Shown here: positions 1-12,600 of the stretch, piece after piece
How the letters are laid out: each line of letters starts with the position of its first letter
Position numbering within the stretch: position 1 is the stretch's first letter
Source: Hyparrhenia diplandra
Taxonomy: Eukaryota > Streptophyta > Magnoliopsida > Poales > Poaceae
Reading direction: 5' to 3'
Assembly: GCA_015847255.1 (NCBI GenBank)
Contig: JADLZK010004668.1
Coordinates: 62,001 to 126,000, forward strand
DNA: 64,000 nt
Made by a program: the position numbers and the translations under genes
Notes under the pieces: model-generated
The model's database searches: none
Seen by the model: only the letters and a program-made list of their open reading frames with translations
Told to the model about the DNA's origin: nothing

Positions 1-279
1 TTTATTGAATGGAACATGAGGGGTTTGATCCCCTACTGGAATTCTTTGCAAAGTTCTCCAAATACAACTACCAAGAAACAAAAAAAAGTAACAAAAAGAA
101 GATTAAAAGGATTACATATTTGTTTCTAAATAAGAGGGTGCAATTTTGTTTTGCCCGTAGAATAACTAGAGCAAATTCATCCTTGAAGACATCCTTGCAA
201 CGTTGTATCGAAGTTTGTAAGTTCCTGAAAATACCATCATTTCATATTGTCCAAATTGACTAGCACATGTGATGATAAT

Positions 280-450
280 CTTCATAAAAAAGGTAGCCTG
301 AGTTGATCTCTGAAGCTCCAATGGGGGGGCGCAAGAAGGGACATCCCATCATCAAGTGTAACAGGTTTTCTTCAACATCCAAGGAGCAAAGAACACAATC
401 ATAGTCTTCAAGTTCTATGTTTTTTGTGTCCATGTTTTTGCATCTACTTG
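280..450 (-). pseudogene. LINE reverse transcriptase zinc-binding relic
   Basis: Translation of the minus strand gives a C-x2-C motif followed by E-x-x-x-H-L-x6-C, the pattern of the reverse-transcriptase zinc-binding domain (zf-RVT) found at the C-terminal end of plant LINE polymerases. Only this short stretch is readable; bases 1-279 are probably part of the same decayed copy. No start, catalytic domain or poly-A end is visible. It is a relic with no expected function. Confidence 0.5.
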
Positions 451-1303
451 CTTAGCAATCAGCGCTATAGCACCTTCAATTCCTTGCATGGTAGATATCA
501 AACAGAAATGAGCTTGATAATTGTTTAAAGGCTTATTGATTTTCACTAACAGTGATTAGCAACAATAGCAAGCAGAGCTATAGCAATTTTGTTGACAATG
601 TCATCAAATATATTTCTCATAGCCTTAGCATTCAACTTGATTTTGGTCTCAGCTTGCAGTTCTGAAATAAGAGTTCACACAAGCAAAGTTTTGAGAATTA
701 TCAAGTACCTATCTTCACATCTGGCAGAAGAATAAATGTATACCATAGGTAGTATATGTGATTTCAGTTGTTGGTAAAATAATTTAATTATTGGTTATGT
801 ATACCACAGGTAGTATATGTGATCCATGTAAGTGCTGCCAGTTGAAGTGCATTCCAGCAATAATCCTATTCCATACTTTACAGAGGTGATTTGAGAGAAA
901 TTCCGCTATCTGTGCTCAGCCAACACATAGACAACTCAAGAAGGATCTAATCAAGCACATGTGGTAGCACTATGACCAAAATGATGTAATCCTATTATAT
1001 TTTACTTAAGTTATGAAAAAACTATTATATCATATATAAACGTATTAAAATATTATTCATATCGATGATTCTAAAAAATATTGTAATTATGTCCATCTTA
1101 TTTATGCTTGTTTTGTTTTGTATCAAGAAGCTACACAATGGTGTACATGAATCCATGTTTATGCTTGTTCATAGCTATATGCAAGCATTAAACAGTTTAC
1201 AGAGTTACATAGACAACTCATTATACAAGTTGTTTTTGTTCAGTTATCTGTAAAATGGAAATAAATTTGGGTTGTATATGTCCTAACAAGAACATCCACT
1301 TTA
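451..1303. other. AT-rich intergenic stretch, no gene seen
   Basis: No convincing coding region on either strand. The sequence lies downstream of the receptor kinase stop codon and so includes its 3' untranslated region (just below 1304). A short repeat, ataccataggtagtatatgtg / ataccacaggtagtatatgtg, occurs near 740 and 800. Confidence 0.5.
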
Positions 1304-3730
1304 TCACCTAGGCCCTGATAAATGTGACGCACAGGGCACATAGGAAGACCTTGATTCCGCTACACCGATATTGCTTGATGCAAAATTTGGAACAAAAGTG
1401 CAGTCAGGTGTGGCATCTAAGCTCTTCACACCTTCCAACACCTTGGCGACTGTGGACATCAAGGGCCTTGCGCTGCTTTCAACCTGCAAGCACCACATTG
1501 CAAGCTTCATTGTTTGCATCACCTCGTCCATGTGGAATTTCATATCATTGCTGCTACTGTCCACCAAATCAGACAGCTGACCCGACCTAGCCTTCTCTTG
1601 AAGCAGGCTTATCAAGTGGATGCTCTCCTCAGGCTGCGATTCATCCAAATTCTCTCGACCGCAAATGATTTCGATCATCACAACCCCAAAACTGTAGATA
1701 TCAGCCTTCTCAGTGATTTTTGAGCCCAGCCATTCAGGTGCCAGATAACCACGTGTTCCTCGCATTCGAGTCATCACTTTGCTCTGGTCCCTGTTTATCA
1801 TCTTTGACAGTCCGAAATCTGAGAGCTTTGCATTGAATTCATCATCCAGGAGAATGTTTTGTGGCTTGATGTCTAAATGTGCAATCTTTTCTTTGCATTC
1901 TTCATGGAGGAAAGCCAACCCCCTAGCAATAGCAATGATGATGTTACGTCTAGTTCTCCAAGAAAGACTGAAAACAGGGCTTCTGTGAAAAATCCATTTA
2001 TCCAGTGAGCCATTTGACAGGTACTCGTAGACAAGGAGTTTATGTGATTTCTCAGCACAAAATCCTACTAACCTAACAAGGTTACGGTGATGCATTCTAC
2101 CAATCGTCTTGACCTCTGCCAAGAACTCTTCTGTTCCTTGCTCGACACCCTCTAAGCGTTTGACAGCAATGGTTTCCTTGCCTATCCTGCCTTTGAAGAC
2201 CGACCCAAAACCACCATGTCCTAGCTTCATGGAAAAGTAGCCAGTAGTAACCTTCAACTCATCAAAGGAGAAACGCTTTGGTATCCCAAGTATGCCATCA
2301 AAGAGAAGTTCCTCATCTTTCTTGCGCCTTTTCCATATGACAGCACAAACAAATACTGACATTAGAGAAAAACCTGCAGCTGTACAGCTGGCAACAATAA
2401 TCACCATCTTTTTTTTTCTGGGGGCTATCTTGTATCTTCACAAATGCTGAAAACTGATTTGATGAATCATCTGCAAACAAAATTAGCATCTGCTCTGATA
2501 ACAACAAGCAGTGACCAAAATCCGAATAATGAAAAATGACCACTTGACAAGAGCAGTTCCTTAGACAAGATTGCTTGCAATCATATTCTGAATAGCCTGA
2601 GGCAGCTAGTTTTGAAAACGAACTGTAACTGAAGTAAGAAACGTTGTTGAGTGGTATGAGCTTGTGATCATGAGCACGTTCGCAGGAGATGCCATCTGAC
2701 AAGGGTATGCATCCAGCACCTGGAAGCCGTTCATTTTGGAACCTGAAAGTGCTGAAACTTGGGCACGAACATTGCCCGCTGTTGCAAACACCATAATCAC
2801 CGCAGGCTAGCGGGTAATCACAGAAGGAAATCACTGAGCTCAATACATCGAACAGCATCCGCGGCGAGTTATTTTCCTGCATTTCATAAAGCCTCAGGTG
2901 CCCATCAGACTCTAACCTCATGAATTGCAAGGAACTTGCTGACGGTAGTGAGAAGATCTTATCTGGGAACCCAAGGCTGCCATTGGCAAACGTGTAGCAG
3001 GTTGATGCTGTCGTTGACTGGAACAGCTGTGTGTATGCTGCTGGTTCGAAATAGTGCCGCAGCCCATTCCACTCTGCTGATAGATAGAACCTGGAACTGG
3101 AAGACGACCATTTTGGGGTCGAGAGCTTGGCGCTGAGCTTCGTTCCTCTACAAAGTGACTGCCCCATGAGCAGAGTATCCGTTGGGTGGTCGAAAGACTG
3201 CCAGACTGAGGAATTATTCTGATCAAAAAGCACAAGGTTTCCTGAAAGATCAAGCCTCATGCCTGCAACTGACTTGTTATTGGTGGCCGTGGACCATATC
3301 AATGTGCCACCATCTTGGAGCAGCAAATCCCCGTCCTGGGTGAAGCTCAAGACGGCGCTTGGGCTAACAGGATTGTCCGGGTTGGCAGACCAGACGACGG
3401 GACTTTGAGGCCCCGAGGGAGCTATGACGAGAACGAATGAATGGCTATCCATGGTATAGAAGCCAAAATAAGTTCCATACGAGATTCCATTATTGTGAAG
3501 AACGGGAAGAAAAGTAGTGTCCCCTTGACCTATGGATATGTATACGCTACGAGTTTCAACTCTTTGCATAGTGGAAATGATCCAAAACTTTGGGGAACTA
3601 CAGAGGATGGCTGGGCAACGATGGTGCTGGGGAAACCAAAGGCAAGGAAGAAAAGAAGGGCCATGGACTTGTTGAAACATTGCATGGTCATCATTTTTGT
3701 GCTTAAGATAATCACCAGTGAAATCTGCAT
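1304..3730 (-). CDS. G-type lectin S-receptor-like Ser/Thr kinase (SD2-5 type), frame broken twice
   Basis: A plasma-membrane receptor kinase gene without introns. Reading from the right: a signal peptide (hydrophobic stretch MALLFFLAFGF, about 3664-3600); a bulb-lectin domain with VVWSANPDNPVSPSAV and SVWQSFDHPTDTLL; a cysteine-rich EGF-like segment (CGDYGVCNSGQCSCP); a PAN domain (YDCKQSCLRNCSC); a membrane helix just after 2407; and a full kinase domain. The kinase shows the glycine loop GHGGFGSVFKG, lysine in IAVKRLEG, catalytic HLDIKPQN, DFG and APEW. The C-terminus ends in LSGPR, as in SD2-5 proteins. HLD replaces HRD, so this is a non-RD kinase, a class often linked to immunity. The frame shifts once between the signal peptide and lectin part (about 3530-3640) and once in an A-run (T-run on the plus strand) at 2408-2417 before the membrane helix. 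Either two indel errors or a young pseudogene. Confidence 0.85.
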
Positions 3731-4351
3731 GCAGTCTGCTGAACATATCCTAGATAGAACATCTGATTTATATGGAGAGAATCACAACCCACAGAATCCA
3801 CCTTGCTTGCAAAATCTTCACTGTAAACAAAGATGAACGGCAGAAGAGATGCCACTTAGTAGGAGCAAAAGCATAGGGAATGCAGAGAGAGAAAAAAAAA
3901 TGAGACAAGCCGTTAAACAGCACAAATAGAAGGATAGATGTTGTACCTTGTCAAAGACTAATACTTCATTTCTCTTACTTTGGAAGTCCAGAAAGAAAGA
4001 TTGCATGAGACTCGATGAGATCAACAATTGTAGAGTGGTAGTCTGGTGATATGCGATGTCTCACGCTTTAAAGATCATCAAACCTGAAAAGTACAGGCAT
4101 GAATCTGCTCGACGCGCACGGAAGCCTACATGCAGGACAGGAAAGAGTGGAAAATAAACAGACTAACAGAGTAAGCCCTTTGACCTTCAGTCCAATCTGT
4201 CGGCTATTCAGCCTTGGACGAACTGTCTAAATGTGTGCAAGACTAAGGGAGCAACCAGGACTAGTTGTTGTTACAAGCCTACAAAATGTCCTATCCTGTA
4301 CCTTTCAAGCATCAAGGATAAGTGGGTCACTATGCCAACAGATTTGAGTAG
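3731..4351. other. Upstream region of the receptor kinase
   Basis: No coding region supported. This is the 5' flank of the minus-strand receptor kinase and must contain its promoter, but I could not identify a convincing TATA box or named element. The LINE insertion begins directly at its right side. Confidence 0.4.
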
Positions 4352-6649
4352 TCAACTATTCTTATTTACTATATGTCTACTGTCCTGTTTTCCAAAGCTT
4401 TTATAAAAAAGATTAACACTATCATCAAGCGGTTCTGGTGGACAGGTGTACAAGAAGAACAGGAAACTACTCCCATCCATTATAGATCGTGGGAGGATAT
4501 TACCAGAACAAAAGAAGAAGGGGGCCTGGGTATTAGAGACATGGAAACTATCAATAAAAGTCTCATTGTCCACTCTGCTTGGAATGTGGCAACAACAAAA
4601 AATCCTTTTTTATCGGCCATTCTAAAAGCTAAATATTTTCCCAACACATCCTTTTGGAATGCTCCCACTAACACTCCAAAATCTATTTACTGGTCTTCCA
4701 TCTTGCAGGTCAGGCATCACCTTAATGATAATGTTGTCTACCAGGTCCATGCAGGCAACTCCTCCATCTGGTCTTCCCCCTGGTGTCCTATGTGGAAGGA
4801 GATCTATGACCACCTATCCCTCCCTGTAACCATCCAACCCCTTCCTGCAGTTGTGGCTGATCTTTGGCATCCTAATACTCATAATTGGAACCAACCTCTC
4901 ATTGAATCCATCTTCTCGCACGAGGCTGCTCTTTCCATCCAATCAGTTCAAGTGGTTGACTCTGACCACAACGATATCCTTAGATGGACTCCAGCTACCA
5001 ATGGAACCTGCACCACTAAATCAATATACTCCCATCTTCGATCCCAGGAGGGCCACACACTCCCTGCTCAGGGATCTAGGAGCATTTCTACGGAGGCCAA
5101 CAACATTCTACAAAAGGTATGGAAAAGTAAGACTATCCCTCCTATCCTAAAAACCTTTGCTTGGAGAGTTATTAGGAGAGCCATTGCTACGGGGGAACGA
5201 GCAGGAAGATACTCTGCCCACATTAGCAGGTTCTGCAACCACTGTGGTGCACTGGAGGATGACAACCATCTATTCTTTCTCTGCGACCTTGCAAGACAGG
5301 TATGGGCTTCTGCCTCCCCTCCCCTTCATACTCACACTTTGACTGTTCAGGAGGATGGTGTGCAACTCTCTCTCCCTATTTTACTCTCACCAAATCCCAC
5401 CGACCACACTCTTTTTACTTCGCTATTTATTATGTGGTATATATGGAAAGCTAGAAATGATTTCAGGTTCAAAGGGAGAAGATGGAGTCCGGCCCAAATC
5501 CTAGCAGCAGCCCAAGCACACATGCAAAACCATCTCCAGGCAATTCAAGATGAAACAAATGCTCATACTTTGGCTGAAACCTCACAGAATAACCGGTCTC
5601 TGCAGCACTCCTCTCTCCAAGGTATATCTCCTTTTGTTGCAGATCCAGGCGATCCAAATGGACCTCCTGTTGTGCAAGGCGAACCACAAGACAGGGAGGA
5701 CGACATGAGGGGCAGCTCTCCGGTTCAGTACCATTCACAGGACCAACGGTTGACAGCTGATACACCAAGAATCAACCATCAGCCTATGCAGCACTTGACC
5801 CTCCAAGGTATAATTGCTTTTGATGCAGGTAATGAACCTCCCGATGTACCACGTGATGAACAAAACCGAGAGGCCTTCGGGGACAGCCCTCGGGTACAGC
5901 TCCAATCCCAGGTTCAATATGTGCCAACCCGCAATTCAACCCAATCTCCACGTTGGCATAATCCCCAAAACCTGCTACCTGAACAAAGCAGGGAAGTGCA
6001 ATCGGGAGCCTTACAGCAGGTTCCTGGTGCCCCATCTTCCAATGACAGGTACCTGCTTCAAACTCCCTCTTCTTTGGATGGTTTCAAGTGCTACACAGAT
6101 GCCTCCATCTCCCCGGATGCTCCTGGAAACCCTTCAAGACCAGCAGGCCTAGGTGTTTTCATTGTCAACTCCTCAACAGATCCTCCAATCAGCGTGTTCA
6201 TCAAGGCTACCTTCAAGGAGGCTAGGTCTGTCCTAATGGCTGAATCGGCAAGTTTAGCTCTTGCGGCTACTATTCTTTGCAGGATGAATATTAGGGCCGA
6301 TGCAGCGATTCTAGCAGACAACCAACAGCTTGTGAACTACATCAATGGTGCCGACAGAACGAACCCGCCGGACTGGAGAATAAAGCCCTATACGGAGCTT
6401 GTCTTCTTCACCCTTGCAGGAAGTTCAATCCAGGTGCACAGAATCCGCAGGGAACAAAATCAGATGGTGGATTCTCTTGCTAGGCGAAGCTTAGGTGCTA
6501 TCCGATCTCAAAGCCATGACTTCGAAGGAATTTGTTGCAATCCCAGTCATGCTCATGGGTGCCCATTTCTTGAGGCGCTCCAACATGTAACCATTAACAA
6601 TGTAATGGTTCTAACAACATCGTCTTTGTTAATCAAAAAAAAAAAAACT
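4352..6649 (+). mobile_element. 5'-truncated LINE (L1-like non-LTR retrotransposon)
   Basis: The readable frame begins abruptly at about 4352, in the part of the polymerase just after the catalytic palm (Y-Y-M-S followed by the FWW motif), and runs to an A-run at 6637-6649. Loss of the 5' half together with a 3' A-tail is the usual result of incomplete target-primed reverse transcription. I did not find a convincing target-site duplication. The insertion lies between the receptor kinase promoter and the next intergenic region. Confidence 0.85.
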
Positions 6650-6667
6650 TGTTTGTTGGTAAAATAA
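4373..6667 (+). CDS. LINE polymerase C-terminal half: zf-RVT plus RNase H, open frame
   Basis: A 764-codon open frame. Residues about 1-25 match the end of the LINE reverse transcriptase (IIKRFWW). Around residues 85-320 is the zinc-binding region, with KTFAWR and C-x2-C...H-x4-C (CNHCGALEDDNHLFFLC). A low-complexity linker of about 200 residues (roughly 390-590) holds two imperfect copies of one block. The last part is a plant-type RNase H: CYTDASISP supplies the first aspartate, AES the glutamate and LADN the next aspartate. The catalytic reverse-transcriptase core and the endonuclease are missing, so it is not autonomous. The open frame without stops suggests a young copy. The first methionine here is internal to the parental protein. 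Confidence 0.85.
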   Translation: MSTVLFSKAFIKKINTIIKRFWWTGVQEEQETTPIHYRSWEDITRTKEEGGLGIRDMETINKSLIVHSAWNVATTKNPFLSAILKAKYFPNTSFWNAPTNTPKSIYWSSILQVRHHLNDNVVYQVHAGNSSIWSSPWCPMWKEIYDHLSLPVTIQPLPAVVADLWHPNTHNWNQPLIESIFSHEAALSIQSVQVVDSDHNDILRWTPATNGTCTTKSIYSHLRSQEGHTLPAQGSRSISTEANNILQKVWKSKTIPPILKTFAWRVIRRAIATGERAGRYSAHISRFCNHCGALEDDNHLFFLCDLARQVWASASPPLHTHTLTVQEDGVQLSLPILLSPNPTDHTLFTSLFIMWYIWKARNDFRFKGRRWSPAQILAAAQAHMQNHLQAIQDETNAHTLAETSQNNRSLQHSSLQGISPFVADPGDPNGPPVVQGEPQDREDDMRGSSPVQYHSQDQRLTADTPRINHQPMQHLTLQGIIAFDAGNEPPDVPRDEQNREAFGDSPRVQLQSQVQYVPTRNSTQSPRWHNPQNLLPEQSREVQSGALQQVPGAPSSNDRYLLQTPSSLDGFKCYTDASISPDAPGNPSRPAGLGVFIVNSSTDPPISVFIKATFKEARSVLMAESASLALAATILCRMNIRADAAILADNQQLVNYINGADRTNPPDWRIKPYTELVFFTLAGSSIQVHRIRREQNQMVDSLARRSLGAIRSQSHDFEGICCNPSHAHGCPFLEALQHVTINNVMVLTTSSLLIKKKKTCLLVK

Positions 6668-6870
6668 AAAAAGCAATATCGCAAGCCGGAGTCTGTTCTT
6701 TGTTGAAGCCAAATGTTGACTGAATGCTTCAAACACCCTGACAGTGACAGTATACTCTGCTACTTTGCTCTAAGAAATCAGCATCTTTCTTTCTGGTAAG
6801 AATTAAGATAGTAATATGTGGAATAAACAACACTAGAATTGTAGAAGAAGCGGTCAATGCAAGAGTATAC

Positions 6871-7133
6871 AGTACTCTCTCCGTCCAGAAAGCATGCAAC
6901 CATGGTTTGTGTGCATAGCGTATGTTTGACCACATTTTTAGAATATTATTCCCATTTATAATTTCAAATTAATTTATTAAAAATATATTTTGTAACAAAT
7001 CTAATAATGTTTATTTGATAACATAAATATTGATAATTTTTTATCTATAACTAATCAAACTTAAGATAATAAACCATAACACTGTTCTATAATAATAATT
7101 GTATGTATTTTGGGGACAGAGACAGGGAGTACT
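6871..7133. mobile_element. Stowaway-like MITE
   Basis: Ends agtactctctccgtccagaaag and ggacagagacagggagtact are imperfect inverted repeats of the form tactccctccgtcc...ggacggagggagta that marks grass Stowaway elements. The interior is AT-rich and non-coding. Length about 260 bp. Confidence 0.6.
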
Positions 7134-9622
7134 CACTTTCTCTGGTCTGGCTTTCAATAAACTCTGATCGGAATGGGATCGCCGGATCGGAAGCGCTGGC
7201 TGGCTGCAGAAGGAAGGAAGAAGCAGAGGCGCGAATGGAGCAGCCGTCCGTGGTTCCAGTCAGACAGACAGACGATGCGATGCGAGCAGAGGAAGGGGAA
7301 ACGGAACGGCGGTCCAGCACTGCAGCTCCAGCGCGCTCCACCGGCCGTCGAGGTGGTGGACGATTCATTAGGCAAAGGCGGGCTGCGGGTGTCGGCGGCG
7401 CAGCGCGGTTCGGCTGGGACGGTGAGCTGGATAAAATGGACATGGCGAACACGTATATTGATTGGAACGTGATAAAATGGACGTAACCCTCAATATCATT
7501 TTACTCCTTATATTATAATAAAATCACTAATAAAGAACAATTTCCTTTTTTTTCTATTCTGAATTCGTGACGACGTCACATTGCAATGCTCGAGTTGATT
7601 GTACCCCCATGGTGAAATTCCCTGAAAACTAGTTAACAAGTATTATGAAAATCATCGGTCACTTCCCAGTCAACTCAAGTCAATTCCCAAAACGAAGGCA
7701 CCTCCAAGCTCAAGTAGTGTTTATCAACTTCTATAATCTATGGTCACTTTCAAATTCTTGTCGTACTCTTTATTGGTCAACATGACACAGAATGCAGATT
7801 CATAAACTGGCCCTACCGAACTCTCCTTGGCCCCACCAGTCAGCTCGAAATAGACATCTCCAAGACCCTAGAACGGTAGAACCAGCCCCACCCACGACCC
7901 TAGCCACTCTCATATCCCACCCGTCTCTCTATACAGAAGGAAGAAACCAAGAACACAAAAGAGAAAAAGAAAGAAATGGAAGCATGTTAGAGATACATTA
8001 GCATCCATTGGGTCTTGCTGCTAGTTTCTTCCAAATGACGATTCAACTCAAGCCGAGCAACGTTTCTCGAGTCCCTTCTTCACGGAATTATTCATGATTG
8101 GTGCCTGTCAAATCTGCATACAAAAACACTTCATCTTCTTTTGATTCATGGAGACATCAATTCTACGAGGAAGCTAGGCTTCAGGTTCATAGATTTAGCG
8201 ACTAAAAAAACCATTTTTTCCCCTTTCCTTGCTAAGCCTCTTTGCTTAAGCTTATTCTCTTTTTGTTTGTTTGTTTGTTGTATAGTTTTTTTTTTTTTTT
8301 CTTCTTCCTCTTGTGTTCGCTTTACATTTGCTTGTTTAATGCTTCTTTTTTCTTAATAAAATCCTACATCGGGGGTTTCGTTTGTTGTATTTATCATGGT
8401 TAAAAATAATCATAAATTAGAAGTCACTCTGTTTTCTAAGATGTACATTATATTTAGATACATAGTATTTACTATGTGTAAAAAAGCTATAACGACCTAA
8501 AATGAAGGGATTATATATTTAGATACATAGCCAAGAATGAAGGGAGTACATTTTTTCCTAATCACTGATCAACTAACCATACAAATTCCTTAAAAAAAAT
8601 TAAAATAACGTTGTGTTGCATATATGTAACAAATGTACTTAATAAAATTAAACATAGACCTTTGTGCCTAGATTAGAATCAAGTTTCTTTGCACAACACC
8701 CTTGCGGAAAAATTGGGATCTATAGAACAAAAACTTGGTTAGTTCATCAATGATTAGCAAAGCACACGTGATATAAACACAGACATAATATCATCAACAA
8801 GAGTGCTTACAAGGTTTTGTTACTAGGAATTCTCCTTAGTAGATAATTGATAGGCCAAGAGTTCTCTGTGACGTAACAACCTCTTCATTGGCCAAATTGG
8901 ATTTGTCATTTCTATTCTCACCTCACTTGCATAGCCTATGTAGTGCATTTTTTAGGTTGCAATCTCATAGACTTCTTTTCAAAAAAAAAAAAAAAAAATC
9001 TCATAGACCATGGATCCATTGGACACATAAGCATACATATGATTTTGGGAGCTAGGTTAGCTATCATGCTACTATGCTTCAACTCGATAAAGGTATCTGC
9101 GCCAACTAAATCCATGACATTAGTCAGAAATAACTCAAAAGATGCAACACTCGGCCGTTAAGATCAAGAGACCAATAAGTTGTCGATGGCTTCACTAAGC
9201 ATGCTTGACAAGCAACCATTCTAATATGTTGCCTTTACTCTTCTCCGTCACCAACACACTCTCCTCTATCTACTCCCTTCATCTTATTAAAAGTGTCATT
9301 TTTTTAATGTTGGACTTCTTATTTAACCTTTCATTTTCAAATATTGTATACATAATAAAAAAACAAACTATTATTAGAACACCTCTAATAATAAAATAAG
9401 TTATAACAAAATAAATAATATTTATACACATCTTCCGCCCTGAAATGAATAACCATTATTACTTGGGAAAAAAAAAAAGAAATGGCAGAAAACCCTCACT
9501 CCCAGTGAAAAGAACGCCAGAACCCCGGTAAAAACCCAAAACCCAAGTCCATTACCCCTCGCGGCGGAAAGCCGGAAGCCTCCTCCGTCCCCCCCAGCGG
9601 TCCTACGGCCGAAACCCTCGCG
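7134..9622. other. Intergenic region left of FGT1
   Basis: No gene recognised. A GC-rich island at about 7170-7450 has open frames on both strands but no recognisable protein. The stretch 8265-8400 resembles the 3' end of a LINE or SINE (pyrimidine-rich, then an aataaaatcctacatcgggggtt-like end). Poly-A runs occur at about 8982 and 9469. The last 150 bases before 9623 are the probable promoter and 5' leader of the FGT1-like gene; no clear TATA box is seen. Confidence 0.4.
8405..8550. mobile_element. Stowaway-like MITE, short
   Basis: The right end reads aagaatgaagggagtac and the interior carries tagatacatag on both sides of a palindromic centre (tttagatacatagtatttactatgtgtaa), which is common in grass Stowaway-family MITEs. 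Boundaries are approximate. Confidence 0.4.
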
Positions 9623-12600
9623 ATGGCCGGCCGCGGCGCTTCCCCGCCGCGTCGGCGGCTCCCGTCCAGGTGCGCTGCGCCGGCTGCCGCGGCGTGCTCG
9701 CCGTGGCTCCCGGCATGACCGAGTTCATCTGCCCCAAGTGCCGCATGGCGCAGCGCCTCCCGCCGGAGCTCATGCCGCCGTCCCCGCCCAACCCCAAGGC
9801 CTCCCCGACTCCGCCGCCCCTCAGGCCCGACTCCGCCTCCACCACCTCCTCCACCTTCGCTGCCGCTGCCGCCTCAGTCACAGCCCCCGCCAGTGCCGCA
9901 CCCTCTGGCCCGCCGCTCCGCTCCTCGGGCGCAGGGCGTGGACCCCACCAAGATCCAGCTCCCTTGCGCGCGCTGCAAGGCCGTCCTCTCAACGTGCCCC
10001 ATGGCCTCGAGCGCTTCCGCTGCCCGCAATGCGGCGTCGACCTCGCCGTCGACTTGTCCAAGCTCCGCCATTTCCTTGCCTCCGCTGGCCCAGGCTTCGT
10101 CCCGCCCCCACTCCCGCCGCCACCGCCCTCACTCCCACCACCACCAGTGCCGATGCCTCACCTGCCCTTCCTGCCCATGATGCCACGCCTTCCAGTGCCC
10201 ATGATGCCCATGTTCCCTCCTGCTGAGCTACCTGAGGAGATCAATGAGGTATGACTCTGCACAGTTGTGGCAATGACTGACATGAATTAAGGTCAGACGT
10301 CGAAATTGTGGTGTCAGTTGATTTTGATCATGGGTCAAATAGCTTCTTTTTAACTGAGCAATGGCATATGATAATTCGCCACGTGCATGTCTGGATGCCA
10401 TTATTCTGGTTATCTGGTAACATTTGGACCTCAAATCGCCAAACTCCTTTCAAGCCCAATAGGTAGTATGCTAGGAGGAACACACCTTTAGCACCTGTGA
10501 GCATTTCAGTTCATCAGAAGCTGAACTTACATGCAAGAAGGCATGTGTTCCTTTTTTTCTTGTCCAATTGTCTGCGCATGCAACAATTATATATGCTAAC
10601 CTCTGATTTAGTTCGTCATACTTTCTTGTTGTTGGATGGTTCCCTTTGTGACCCATTTTGGTTGCACAAAAAGCTCTGTGATTTCTCACAACATGCTGTG
10701 GAACACATCCACTAACTTCCTTTAGTCTTCATTGGGATAACATGCACACATTAATAGGTTTAAGTCTTAATAATTTTTAATTAGCTTATTTGGTGGAAGA
10801 ACCTAGCCTCAATGCTAATCAGACAAGCGAAAAATACTTCCACACATTGGCAAGTTATTTGAAGTCTTTTCGTCCGTCTCAAGTCTCTCGGAACCCCGAC
10901 TAGCACTTTGATTGGCTATAGTAGCCATGTGCACAACACATACAGTTTGGCGTAATACTTAACTTATGCATGTGCTAAACACTAAATCACTTCGCATTTT
11001 CTTATCCATATTTTAATCAAGTTTGGTTGTTGAATGATGCATGTAAACACTGAACAGTCAACAGTCCCTAGCATTTGTCATTGTCATTTAGAATCTCATG
11101 CATCAATGGCTTCTTGATATGCTACTAGCTTTATAACTAAAATCAGTTTTAAGCAGGTTGCAGTTGATGTTGAGCGTGATGAAGATGAAAGTGGCACTTT
11201 CGGGGAAACTTTCATTGATTATGTAAGGGTTTATGTTTCATTTATTTTCATGAAAAAAGGAGAGCAGCTTTTGTGCTTCCTAGGTCCCTTCCTGTTTTCA
11301 CTTCTATTGTTGCTTTGAGAAATTTACATATTCCTATTCTATTTCCAGAGACCTCCCAAGCTATCTCTTGGTCTTCCTCATCCTGACCCTGTAGTAGAAA
11401 CATCCTCCTTGTCAGCAGTGCAACCTCCTGAACCTACTTACAAGTTGAATATCATGGAAGAATTGGATGAAACCAATGCATTATCTTCCTTACAGATTGA
11501 AACAATAGTGTATGCTTGTCAGGTCAGTTATCTCTTCATTGTTGGACATCTCCTTTTTCATTCAGTTTTGTATGTACATTGCATCTCATTCTCATCTAAG
11601 TCTACATTCTTTTGTGGCAGAGGCATCTTCATTATCTTCCAACTGGAGCTAGAGCAGGTTTCTTCATCGGTGATGGAGCTGGTGTTGGTAAAGGACGTAC
11701 CATTGCTGGATTGATCTGGGAAAATTGGCAGCTGGGAAGGCATAAAGCTGTGTAAGAACTTCTGCAAGAAAAGGAATTCTGTAACCACCTATCCATTTTT
11801 TTGTTGTATTTGCATTATTTATGGCCTGTTTGCATTTTGAATGAGTGATAAATTATTCAGGTGGATATCAATTGGTTCAGACCTGAAATATGATGCTCGC
11901 AGAGATCTGGATGATGTTGGTGCAAAATGTGTGGAAGGTGTGTGAATCTGCAAATGCCTTTTTTTTGAGTCATGAGCAATAATTGAGGCCATCTCATGCA
12001 AAAAACTGAAACTGAGAGACATGATGCACATTATCATTGTTGAAAACTTGTATGGAAGCATATAGGCTGACATTTAATGTTACTTGTATCAAACATTATG
12101 GGAGTGCATATAAGAGAGAAGTGTTATTAGGTCAACAAAAGATAGAGAAGTGTTATAAATCAAAGATAAATATTAATGACACTCAACAGTATGGAAGCAT
12201 TGTTACTTTCCATTTTCAGATGCAATATATCATAAATGAAAAGATTTGTATATTATGAAGGGTTTTTCATAACGAATATCAATACTAATCTTATGTTGCC
12301 AATGTGCATAAAATTTGGATATTCATATATGGTCCAAGGTAAAAAGTAAAGATTACTTATATTTCCTATCGTAGGACCAGGACCAAACCAATGGACTTAT
12401 ATTTCTTAATGGAGGAAGCGCTTAATATAATTCATTGATCAATGACCTGTCTGGTAGTTTTAATAATAGAGTTGAAATGTAGAACTCAAAAATTTAACCT
12501 CTATCTGGCAAGCATATCAATTTTCATTCCATGTCTGTTGGTGATATTTATGACTCCTTAAACGAGGCTAAACTGCACGCTCTTAGGATGTCTGAGGACA

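Noticed and set aside
7087..7486. Overlapping open frames on both strands in a GC-rich island
   Set aside because: No recognisable protein, no splice or start context, and similar frames appear in all GC-rich parts of this window.
9603..10226. Other-frame and minus-strand open frames over FGT1 exon 1
   Set aside because: They are shadows of a proline-rich GC-rich exon; only the frames with the CxxC motifs are conserved.
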